From Candidatus Coatesiibacteriota bacterium (GTDB lineage Bacteria; B130-G9), in assembly GCA_016929465.1 (NCBI GenBank), contig JAFGIT010000381.1:1-5752 (forward strand): a DNA stretch of 5,752 nucleotides. Direction: 5' to 3'. A program made the translations under genes and the position numbers. This document shows positions 1 through 5,306 of this stretch, in pieces. The notes under the pieces were generated by a model, which saw nothing but the letters and a program-made list of their open reading frames with translations, did not search any database and was not told the origin of the DNA. Every line of letters starts with the position of its first letter. The stretch's first letter is position 1.

Positions 1-16
1 GCTCTTCGCTATTCAT
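1..16 (-). CDS. 5' end of an unidentified gene, third in the minus-strand operon
   Basis: Only five codons (Met-Asn-Ser-Glu-Glu) are visible before the window ends, so the product cannot be named. The start is supported by an ATG on the minus strand at 16-14, preceded by a strong Shine-Dalgarno at 31-23. A competing ATG at 35-33 runs into a stop after eight codons and is therefore unlikely. The gap from the stop of the upstream SUMF1-fold gene is 48 bases, which fits cotranscription. It could be another SUMF1 paralogue or something unrelated. The gene call rests on the start signal alone. Confidence 0.5.
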
Positions 17-22
17 GCTGAG

Positions 23-31
23 CACCTCCCC
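23..31 (-). promoter_or_regulatory. Strong Shine-Dalgarno site (GGGGAGGTG)
   Basis: On the minus strand the bases read GGGGAGGTG, a near-perfect anti-16S match, with 6 bases between its end and the ATG at 16. It is the main evidence that a gene starts at the left edge. Confidence 0.6.
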
Positions 32-64
32 TCATGCTCGATAGCAGCAATAACTGACGCACCG

Positions 65-1045
65 CTACTCCTCCCGCACGACGCGGAAGCCGACCGAACC
101 CGCTGGGTGAAGTATTGTCCTACGACTGGCTGGCCTGCATGATTCCGCACCGCTTAAGTATGACCCGCCCCTGATCACTCTACAGACCTCCATTCCTGTT
201 TTCCCTTTGGTCGGAGCATCAAGAACTGGCGTCGCAGTATGATAGTCACCCTCACAAGAGCCGATACAATACTCCCACACATTGCCACACATATCATAGA
301 GGCCCCATGGGTTTGGTTTCTTAAGACCAACTCGTTTGGGGGATCTCATTTGGGGCAGTCTCTTTCCGTGCCGATTAGTCCTGATCTTTGAATCGAAACT
401 ATTCTCCTTATGCCAGCAGTGAATGCCCACTATTGAAGGTTCGTCATCAACGCCCCAATAGAATCGAGTCTTCGTTCCTGCGCGACATGCATATTCCCAC
501 TCGGCTTCTGTAGGCAATCGAAAGGTGCCGGTGCCCTTCGCGGACAGTTTGTCGCAAAAGACCATGGCCTGGTCCCAGCTGACCATTTCGATTGGGTTAG
601 TAGGGTCCTTGTTTACGGTGTGAGTCTTGAGCCCAGTTACTCGCTCGAATTCCCCCAATGTTAGCTCTTGCTTGCCCATCCAGAAGCCCCTTGAGATTCG
701 GACCGATACCTTTGGCCCTTCTAGCAAGATTCTGTCCCTCTCAATTTTGCAGTCATGGGAGCTGTCAAGCGTGGCGCTAATCGCCGCAATTGCCCACTCT
801 CGCTCTTTGCTAGAGGCACCCATCCTGAATTTCCCAGGCGGTATCCAGACAAATTCCATCCCATCGAAAATCCTGACTTCGCCTGGCCTCAGCTGTGCTG
901 ATCCCCCTCCGGTTGAAGAGAGATCTTGATGCGAATTGAGACAACCAACTGCCGCAAAAACAAGAGCGAACACTGGTGTCCACCTGAGCGTGATCGCGAC
1001 GGCATTTCGATGATGCGTTTGAGCGGTCAAGTTATATCGGGTCAC
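65..1045 (-). CDS. Probable lipoprotein with FGE-sulfatase (SUMF1) domain, second copy
   Basis: The protein has 326 residues. Residues about 15-35 form a hydrophobic stretch ending in a lipobox-like AVGC with Cys35, so it is probably a lipidated, exported protein. The SUMF1/FGE-sulfatase fold runs from about 56 to 326. Landmarks are FVWIPPGKFRMG (65-76), ISRGFWMGKQELT (117-129), FRLPTEAEWEYACRAGT (175-191), NPWGLYDMCGNVWEYC (245-260), RGGSYLSGAESCR (292-304) and the terminal GFRVVREE. In true formylglycine-generating enzymes two cysteines follow the RGGS motif. Here the first position aligns with Ser298 and only Cys303 remains, so sulfatase-activating oxidase activity is unlikely. The role is unknown. 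The start is a GTG at 1045-1043 overlapping the stop of the upstream gene as GTGA. The purine-rich GAGAGAGGA abuts that GTG directly, so translational coupling or an in-frame TTG at 1030 is possible. It is a diverged paralogue of its upstream neighbour. Confidence 0.88.
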   Translation of the reverse strand: MTRYNLTAQTHHRNAVAITLRWTPVFALVFAAVGCLNSHQDLSSTGGGSAQLRPGEVRIFDGMEFVWIPPGKFRMGASSKEREWAIAAISATLDSSHDCKIERDRILLEGPKVSVRISRGFWMGKQELTLGEFERVTGLKTHTVNKDPTNPIEMVSWDQAMVFCDKLSAKGTGTFRLPTEAEWEYACRAGTKTRFYWGVDDEPSIVGIHCWHKENSFDSKIRTNRHGKRLPQMRSPKRVGLKKPNPWGLYDMCGNVWEYCIGSCEGDYHTATPVLDAPTKGKTGMEVCRVIRGGSYLSGAESCRPASRRTILHPAGSVGFRVVREE

Positions 1046-2046
1046 TCCTCTCTCACAACTCTGAAGCCGGTACCGTTATGGACAATCCCGCACATGCGCT
1101 GCCGCGTGGCGCTTCTACAGCGGTACCAGCAATGCCCATACGATCCTCCTCGAGCAACGTGGCACGGCTCCTTCCAGTTTTGTTCGAGGGGAAATTGTCG
1201 CGCTGGACCCCGCGGATCGATCGTTGGGCTGAAGGTGTAATAGTCTTCATTGAACGTATCCAAGCACATCTCCGTGGCATTGCCGATCATGTCATAGAGC
1301 CCCCACGCATTCGGCTTCTTGAGGCCTACCGGCTTGAACCATACTCCATTGGGAGTGAAGACATCGATGATGTTATCTCTTCGCAGTCTCTCATCTCTTG
1401 CCAGCTGCTCTTCGTCACGCACCTCGTAACTATTGCGAGCGTACCAGCAATACTCGCCCATTACGGGAAGATTGGGATCATTTCCCCAATAGAAGGGCGT
1501 TGTAGTCCCTGCTCTACAGGCATATTCCCACTCGGCTTCAGTAGGAAGGCGATATACTCCGCCGCCTTGAGCAGAGAGCGCATCGCAGAATGAAACGGCA
1601 TGATCCCACGATATGTCCACGATCGGCCTGTTTGGATCTCTGTAATCGGTGTAAATAAGCTTCCAGTCCTCAGCATATTCCGTCCAAGGCAGGAAGCCCG
1701 ATATGCGTTCAAATTGAGCCTGGGTGACCTCGTATCTGCCCATCCAGAATCCCCTGGAGATCTTGACAAGATGGGGGGGGCCTTCGCACTCAACGCGTGG
1801 ATACGGATTATGATAATACTTGTCCATGAAGGTTCGGACCCACTTAATCTCCCAGTCTGCTGCACCCATAATGAACTCCCCCGGCGGGATCCACACGAAC
1901 TCGATTCCGTCGAAGACTCGCACCTCGCCGGGCTTGTGCTCGGAGCTCGGCTCCTTCGTTGACGGGAGAGCCGCTGCTCGCTCGCCGGCACCCAATGCCA
2001 GCATCAGGCAGGCGAGGATGATTGATAGCGCTGTGGTTGCTTTCAT
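1042..2046 (-). CDS. Secreted FGE-sulfatase (SUMF1) domain protein, first copy
   Basis: I take the ATG at 2046 as the start, giving 334 residues. It begins with a typical Sec signal (Met-Lys, a hydrophobic stretch to about residue 20, then GERAAA). The frame is open upstream to a TTG at 2178, but that codon lies inside a 7-bp tandem repeat and the extension would bury the signal peptide. The SUMF1 fold covers about 41-334: FVWIPPGEFIMG (50-61), ISRGFWMGRYEVTQAQFER (96-114), YRLPTEAEWEYACRAGT (165-181), NAWGLYDMIGNATEMC (246-261), ARGGSYGHCWYRCRSATR (298-315) and terminal GFRVVREE. Cysteines 306 and 310 lie after RGGS, but the first is one residue out of register with the catalytic cysteine of formylglycine-generating enzymes. 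The usual GNVWEW motif reads GNATEM. A charged insert (about 207-236) sits before VGLKKPN. Catalysis is doubtful and the function unknown. It is the first gene of the minus-strand operon. Confidence 0.88.
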   Translation of the reverse strand: MKATTALSIILACLMLALGAGERAAALPSTKEPSSEHKPGEVRVFDGIEFVWIPPGEFIMGAADWEIKWVRTFMDKYYHNPYPRVECEGPPHLVKISRGFWMGRYEVTQAQFERISGFLPWTEYAEDWKLIYTDYRDPNRPIVDISWDHAVSFCDALSAQGGGVYRLPTEAEWEYACRAGTTTPFYWGNDPNLPVMGEYCWYARNSYEVRDEEQLARDERLRRDNIIDVFTPNGVWFKPVGLKKPNAWGLYDMIGNATEMCLDTFNEDYYTFSPTIDPRGPARQFPLEQNWKEPCHVARGGSYGHCWYRCRSATRQRMCGIVHNGTGFRVVREE

Positions 2047-2143
2047 GGGCTTCCCAGATTCTTCGCGGCCATTGCCTTTGACTGTGAGTATCTCACGAAT
2101 GTATCCCCAGTCCCATTCCGTCTGGTTTCTGGCTATTTCAAGA

Positions 2144-2178
2144 TATATATCATATTCAATGGGGAGTTCAAGGTTCAA
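2144..2178 (-). promoter_or_regulatory. Candidate sigma70-type promoter of the minus-strand SUMF1 operon
   Basis: On the minus strand a -35-like TTGAAC (2178-2173) is followed after 18 bases by TATGAT (2154-2149), a 5/6 match to the -10 consensus. A second pairing uses TTGAAC at 2171-2166 and TATATA at 2149-2144 with a 16-base spacer. Both -35 boxes are units of the adjacent 7-bp tandem repeat. It lies about 100 bases upstream of the chosen ATG at 2046. The sigma-factor consensus of this organism is unknown. Confidence 0.4.
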
Positions 2179-2200
2179 AGTTCAAGGTTCAAGGTTGAAT
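2166..2200. repeat. Tandem 7-bp repeat (GTTCAAG-type), five units
   Basis: The units are GTTCAAG, GTTCAAA, GTTCAAG, GTTCAAG and a degenerate GTTGAAT. Read on the minus strand the four good units carry TTGAAC, resembling a -35 hexamer. Similar runs of this heptamer occur, as I recall, between genes in many uncultivated bacterial genomes, often next to other short repeats as here. A change in unit number would shift candidate -35 boxes for the SUMF1 operon. Confidence 0.85.
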
Positions 2201-2231
2201 GGCAATCGCCAAGCACAACTGAGCGAGCCAA

Positions 2232-2303
2232 TCCGAAATCCGAAATTCAGCCGCCGTAGCCCTTCGGGCCACTATGGCGAAGGAGGCTCCGAAATCCGCA
2301 ATT
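2232..2303. repeat. 16-bp direct repeats flanking a hairpin element
   Basis: Two copies of a 16-bp sequence beginning TCCGAAATCCG lie at 2232-2247 and 2288-2303 and differ at one base (A or C at position 12). Between them sits a stem-loop at 2261-2283: CCTTC pairs with GAAGG and GCCA with TGGC around a CTA loop, with a two-G bulge in the left arm. Flanking GCC (2253-2255) and GGC (2285-2287) can extend the pairing across an internal loop. The arrangement looks like a small non-coding dispersed repeat, possibly a miniature mobile element or REP-like unit. Confidence 0.6.
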
Positions 2304-2306
2304 GGC

Positions 2307-2324
2307 GCGGTGCCGGGTCACCGC
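2307..2324. repeat. Short inverted repeat (GCGGTG / CACCGC)
   Basis: A perfect 6-bp stem, GCGGTG at 2307-2312 and CACCGC at 2319-2324, encloses a 6-base loop. No T-run follows on either strand, so it is not an obvious intrinsic terminator. It probably belongs to the same repeat mosaic. Confidence 0.4.
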
Positions 2325-2388
2325 CAGCCAAAGCGGCAAGAGCTCGCACGCACTCCTTATGGCCTGGCACAAATATCGGTGACCTATT

Positions 2389-2418
2389 CTTATTCGCGTT
2401 AATTCGTGCTTATTCGTG
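2389..2418. repeat. Tandem 10-bp repeat (CTTATTCGYG-type), three units
   Basis: Three contiguous units, CTTATTCGCG, TTAATTCGTG and CTTATTCGTG, are followed by GCTAAAA. They resemble the TTAATTCGTG-type runs that I recall as dispersed intergenic repeats in several uncultivated bacterial groups. The AT-rich tract directly after (2421-2426, TAAAAT) could be a -10 box on the plus strand, but no matching -35 box was found. Confidence 0.6.
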
Positions 2419-2443
2419 GCTAAAATCTCTGATCGACACCCTC

Positions 2444-2483
2444 CGTCGCGTCAAGCCGCGACGAGTGAAAGCGGCGTCAAGCC
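2444..2483. repeat. 7-bp hairpin and 10-bp direct repeat (GCGTCAAGCC)
   Basis: A perfect inverted repeat, CGTCGCG at 2444-2450 and CGCGACG at 2457-2463, encloses the loop TCAAGC. The decamer GCGTCAAGCC overlaps this loop at 2448-2457 and recurs exactly at 2474-2483. The second copy sits in AAGCGGCGTCAAGCCACCGC, a motif that I recall as a recurring intergenic element in Verrucomicrobia- and Planctomycetes-type genomes. No T-run follows, so it is not a standard terminator. Confidence 0.5.
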
Positions 2484-2626
2484 ACCGCACTCCAGAGCTG
2501 CAACGCTCCGATACTAACTGGGAGCATTCCATCATTGATAAACCGCATCGATGTCGATAGAATCTCTCCGTTTGATTTGCTCTGAATGGACATGACAGAT
2601 TGGCTTGTATCCGGAGATAAGAAAGA

Positions 2627-4771
2627 ATGAAACAGAAAATCATCCTGGCGGTATTCTTGGTTTTCGCCTGCGGCTCTATCGGCTTCTGCCAGGGCTGGGG
2701 CTCTTATACGACGACTAACAGCGACATTCTCAGCGACCACGTCTCTGCGGTCGCGGTCGATGTCTATGACCGCATCTACCTGGGCACGACGAATTCCGGC
2801 CTCTCGTTCATGCAGGCCTACGTTTGGACCAACTTCACCACTTCCGATTCGAATCTCATCAGCAACCGCATCAAGGCCCTGGCATGCGACTCCAATGAAC
2901 GGGTCTTCATCGGGACCGATGTTGGGCTGTCGATGCTCGATGATTCGGGCTGGCAGACCTACACCGAAAGCAATTCCGACCTTACCGACAATTGGATCGA
3001 GGCGATCGTCGTCGATTCCTACGACATAGCCTGGATCGGGACACATTCGGGCGGCCTTTGCTCGTTCGACGGGACCAGCTGGGAGACCTTCACCGTCTCG
3101 AATAGCGGCATCTCGTCGAACAGGATTGGCTCCCTGGCTGTCGATGGTGAGGGGAATATCTGGGTCGGCACGCAGGATGCGGGCATCTCCGTCAAATCCG
3201 GTGACGACTGGACCACATACGACTCCGAGAATTCGCTTCTCATGTCGGACAACATCAACGCAATAGGACCATGTCCATCCGGCGACCTCTGGGTCGGCAC
3301 CTCCAACGGACTCTGCGTCTTCAGAGACGGCGTGTGGAAGGACGAGACTTCGCTCCTGTTCGACGCTGACGTTCGCGCCGTGCTCGTGGATGACTTCGGC
3401 TTCAGGTGGTTCGGGCTCAGGACCGGCATCGTCAGGTTCGATGGCGATTCGCCGGTCGACTATAACAGCCAACTCTCCAATCCGTACATAACATCGGTTG
3501 CACAGGGCATTCGTTCGGTCTACTTCGGCTCTCGCGACGACGGTCTTCTTTATTTCGGCTATGGGGTGAACCTGCCGCCTTTGATGCCGGATGCTCCGAG
3601 CGGCCCGGCGGTTGGGGAGACCGATATCGCGCTCGAGTTCAATTCGCAATCGACCGATCCCGAGGGCAGCCAATTGCAGTATCAGTTCGATTGGGACGAC
3701 GGCTCTCGCTCCGCATGGGGCTCCGCCACTCAATCGCACGCGTTCACCAGCCTTGGCAACTACTCGGTCATGGTCCGGGCGAGGGACGCTGCTCTCAACG
3801 TCTCCGCATTCAGCAAGGCGCATCTCGTCACCATCGCAACCGGCAACCGCCCCCCGCAGGCACCGACGACCCCGAATGGCCCCGAATTGGCTTATATTGG
3901 CCAGACGACGCAATTCTCGACCTCCAGCTATGATCCCGATGGCGACGACATGGAGTTCATGTTCGACTGGGGCGATGGCGGCCAGAGCGACTATGGCGCA
4001 TCAAGTCGCACCCATGTCTATAATGCAGAGGGAGCATACAGCGTTAAGGCCAAGGCAAGGGACGATAGGGGCAAGGTATCGGCCTGGTCCGCACCAGCCT
4101 CAATCACCGTCCAGAGGCCCAATTCAGCCCCATCACGTCCGACCGATCCATCTGGTCCTTCTTCGGGCGTCATCGATACCCAATACACCTTCATGACCAG
4201 CTCGCAGGACCCCGAGGGTGACGACATCTATTACCTCTTCGATTGGGGCGACGGGACCGATAGCGGTTGGGGGCCATCGTCTGCATCTCACGCTTTCAAG
4301 CGCATCGGAACCTACGAGATCTGTGTCCTGGCAGAGGATGAATACGGGGCGCAATCGAACTGGTCCGGCTTCCACAGTATCGAGATAGGCGGGACTCCGA
4401 AGCCAATCATCGAGCTCGGCTCAGTGAAGAGCACCTACTACCTCGGAGACACGATTAGGCTCTATGGCACCTTGATAAACGACCTAGAGGAGATGGCAGT
4501 CGATGTCTATATAGCCGCCGTTCTGCCTGGTACTACCGATCTCCTCTTCTACCCCACGTTCGGGACCACGCCCACGCCGATCAATTTGACTTTGGCGGCC
4601 CACAGCGAGTTCGGGCCCTTCTACTTCTTCGAATTCCCGATCGAGTCGCATCTTCCTATCGGTGAGTATATCTTCTACGGGGCGATAGTATCGCCGGGGA
4701 CGCAATACGAGTTCTTATCAGAGCTCGAGATGCTGACGTTTGACTATGCTGGGGATGGGAAAGCATATTAG
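2627..4771 (+). CDS. Secreted seven-bladed beta-propeller protein with three PKD-like domains
   Basis: This 714-residue protein starts with a signal peptide (hydrophobic to about residue 20, cleavage likely near Cys21-Gln22). Residues 24-312 hold seven Reg_prop-like repeats of 39-43 residues. Their starts are W24, W67, W109, W152, W195, W237 and about P276. The pattern is aromatic-T, NS-L, SDN-I, then a hydrophobic-VD stretch and WIGT-type strand, as predicted for a closed seven-bladed propeller. Three PKD/Ig-like domains follow at about 317-404, 409-495 and 499-586, each with P-P/GP spacers and FDWxDG. The C-terminal 590-707 is a beta-rich domain I cannot name. Reg_prop propellers usually form the sensor part of hybrid histidine kinases. 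Here there is no membrane helix, kinase or C-terminal sorting motif, so a secreted or periplasmic binding role is inferred. GGAG at 2613-2616 lies 10 bases before the ATG. The toxin-antitoxin pair starts 29 bases downstream. Confidence 0.93.
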   Translation: MKQKIILAVFLVFACGSIGFCQGWGSYTTTNSDILSDHVSAVAVDVYDRIYLGTTNSGLSFMQAYVWTNFTTSDSNLISNRIKALACDSNERVFIGTDVGLSMLDDSGWQTYTESNSDLTDNWIEAIVVDSYDIAWIGTHSGGLCSFDGTSWETFTVSNSGISSNRIGSLAVDGEGNIWVGTQDAGISVKSGDDWTTYDSENSLLMSDNINAIGPCPSGDLWVGTSNGLCVFRDGVWKDETSLLFDADVRAVLVDDFGFRWFGLRTGIVRFDGDSPVDYNSQLSNPYITSVAQGIRSVYFGSRDDGLLYFGYGVNLPPLMPDAPSGPAVGETDIALEFNSQSTDPEGSQLQYQFDWDDGSRSAWGSATQSHAFTSLGNYSVMVRARDAALNVSAFSKAHLVTIATGNRPPQAPTTPNGPELAYIGQTTQFSTSSYDPDGDDMEFMFDWGDGGQSDYGASSRTHVYNAEGAYSVKAKARDDRGKVSAWSAPASITVQRPNSAPSRPTDPSGPSSGVIDTQYTFMTSSQDPEGDDIYYLFDWGDGTDSGWGPSSASHAFKRIGTYEICVLAEDEYGAQSNWSGFHSIEIGGTPKPIIELGSVKSTYYLGDTIRLYGTLINDLEEMAVDVYIAAVLPGTTDLLFYPTFGTTPTPINLTLAAHSEFGPFYFFEFPIESHLPIGEYIFYGAIVSPGTQYEFLSELEMLTFDYAGDGKAY
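4740..4769 (+). promoter_or_regulatory. Candidate promoter of the toxin-antitoxin operon
   Basis: TTGACT (4740-4745, 5/6 of the -35 consensus) and CATATT (4764-4769, 4/6 of the -10 consensus) are separated by 18 bases and overlap the last codons of the propeller gene. Initiation would fall near 4776, just before the antitoxin Shine-Dalgarno. The weak -10 box keeps this tentative. Read-through from the propeller gene is the alternative. Confidence 0.35.
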
Positions 4772-4785
4772 ACGGGTATGATGAG

Positions 4786-4792
4786 AGAGGAG
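4786..4792 (+). promoter_or_regulatory. Shine-Dalgarno site of the antitoxin gene
   Basis: AGAGGAG lies 8 bases upstream of the ATG at 4801 and fixes the start of the small antitoxin gene. Confidence 0.7.
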
Positions 4793-4800
4793 CAATAAAC

Positions 4801-4983
4801 ATGACAGTCAAAGAGCAAGTTCTGGATGCGGTAAACGAACTTCCACCGGATGTCTCATTTGAAGACGTTATGGAACGCCTCTATCTCCTCTATAAAATAG
4901 AGCGAGGCATTGCACAAGCAGACGCCGGAGAAACTGTCTCGAATGAGGAAGCCAAGAAGCGAATGGCCAGATGGTTGACTTGA
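4801..4983 (+). CDS. Small antitoxin of a type II toxin-antitoxin pair
   Basis: The 60-residue acidic-to-neutral protein is predicted mostly helical. Residues 14-59 contain LPPDVSFEDVMERLYLLYKI, ERGIAQADAGETVSNEEAKK and RMARWL. I recognise this pattern (LP.D.S.ED...RL.LL.KIERGI..ADAGE..S.EEAK.RM..WL) from many small genes directly upstream of ParE/RelE-type toxins. It should bind and neutralise the following toxin through its C-terminal part and probably repress the operon. No ribbon-helix-helix or helix-turn-helix can be assigned by eye, so DNA binding is inference. The stop codon at 4981-4983 lies inside the toxin gene, giving a 13-base overlap and probable translational coupling. Confidence 0.8.
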   Translation: MTVKEQVLDAVNELPPDVSFEDVMERLYLLYKIERGIAQADAGETVSNEEAKKRMARWLT

Positions 4984-5279
4984 TATGGACATCTCAAGCG
5001 CTGGATGACCTCGACTCAGTATGTCTTTATATTGCTAGAGATTCCCCTCATTATGCCAACGTGTTCGCTCGAAGGGCATTCGAAGTGGCGGATCGACTTC
5101 AGCGTTTTCCATTCTCTGGCAGGATCGTCCCCGAGACAGCCAACAGGTACATCAGGGAGTTGATCATAGGCAATTATAGGCTCATATATAGAGTAGGCGA
5201 TGAACTGGTTGAGATTCTGACAGTCCATCACGGCGCCAGAGAATTGGGGCCACTTCCAGGGAGTTCTCCTCATGAATAG
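4971..5279 (+). CDS. ParE/RelE-superfamily toxin
   Basis: The 102-residue protein matches the ParE/RelE toxin fold in length and motif order: an N-terminal strand (DLIWTSQA, 3-10), two helices (about 11-45, with ALDDLDSVCLYIA and ARRAFEVADRL), then FPFSGRIVPE (46-55), IRELIIGNYRLIYRV (61-75) and the C-terminal VEILTVHHGARELG (80-93). The SGR.VPE, GNYR.IYRV and VHHGAR blocks are family hallmarks. Members either poison DNA gyrase (ParE) or cleave mRNA at the ribosome (RelE). The sequence alone does not decide which. The ATG at 4971 overlaps the antitoxin end by 13 bases, has no strong Shine-Dalgarno of its own, and is probably translated by coupling. All motifs are intact, so it is likely functional. 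The next gene starts 27 bases later in the same reading frame. Confidence 0.88.
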   Translation: MVDLIWTSQALDDLDSVCLYIARDSPHYANVFARRAFEVADRLQRFPFSGRIVPETANRYIRELIIGNYRLIYRVGDELVEILTVHHGARELGPLPGSSPHE

Positions 5280-5295
5280 CTTGGGACCCCCCCAT

Positions 5296-5300
5296 GGGAG
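5296..5300 (+). promoter_or_regulatory. Shine-Dalgarno site of the ABC ATPase gene
   Basis: GGGAG lies 6 bases before the ATG at 5307 and supports that start over the ATG at 5294, which is in another frame. In the chosen frame the nearest upstream stop is that of the toxin (5277-5279), and no other ATG or GTG lies between. Confidence 0.65.
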
Positions 5301-5306
5301 CGCATC

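Larger units (their letters stand above)
2047..2626. other. Divergent intergenic region, 580 bases, repeat-rich, no gene seen
   Basis: This gap separates the minus-strand SUMF1 operon from the plus-strand propeller gene, so it should carry both promoters. An open frame crosses part of it on the plus strand (1820-2560), but it starts inside the SUMF1 gene on the opposite strand, and its translation over the repeats is low in complexity and rich in Arg and Ser. I regard it as non-coding. The region is a chain of short repeats and hairpins listed separately. No tRNA, riboswitch or terminator with a T-run was recognised. A clear promoter for the plus-strand gene was not found either. Confidence 0.7.

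Noticed and set aside
65-1200. Variable region of a diversity-generating retroelement in the C-lectin-like SUMF1 fold
   Set aside because: SUMF1-fold proteins can be targets of such elements and the C-termini differ, but the differences include synonymous changes in scaffold codons (for example CGG versus AGA in the shared RVVREE) and are not limited to adenines. No template repeat or reverse transcriptase is visible.
2047-2178. A 44-codon in-frame extension upstream of the first SUMF1 gene
   Set aside because: Its only start is a TTG within the heptamer repeat, it overlaps the candidate -10 boxes, and it would place about 44 residues before a typical signal peptide.
2166-2200. CRISPR array
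   Set aside because: The units are 7 bp and contiguous with no spacers.
2444-2463. Intrinsic terminator
   Set aside because: The stem is perfect but no T-run follows on either strand, and it lies between divergent genes where no terminator is needed.
1820-2560. A 246-codon open frame on the plus strand across the intergenic region
   Set aside because: It begins inside the SUMF1 gene on the other strand and continues through tandem repeats and hairpins. The translation has no family features.
2477-3913. A 478-codon open frame on the minus strand, antisense to the propeller-PKD gene
   Set aside because: It is a shadow of the strongly domain-supported plus-strand gene. Its translation is rich in Arg, Asp and Val without recognisable motifs or a signal, and codon bias of the sense gene explains the lack of stops.
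5287-5293. Run of seven C as a sequencing error or frameshift site joining the toxin to the ATPase
   Set aside because: Toxin motifs are complete before its stop at 5277-5279, and the ATPase has its own Shine-Dalgarno and start, so no fusion needs to be assumed.
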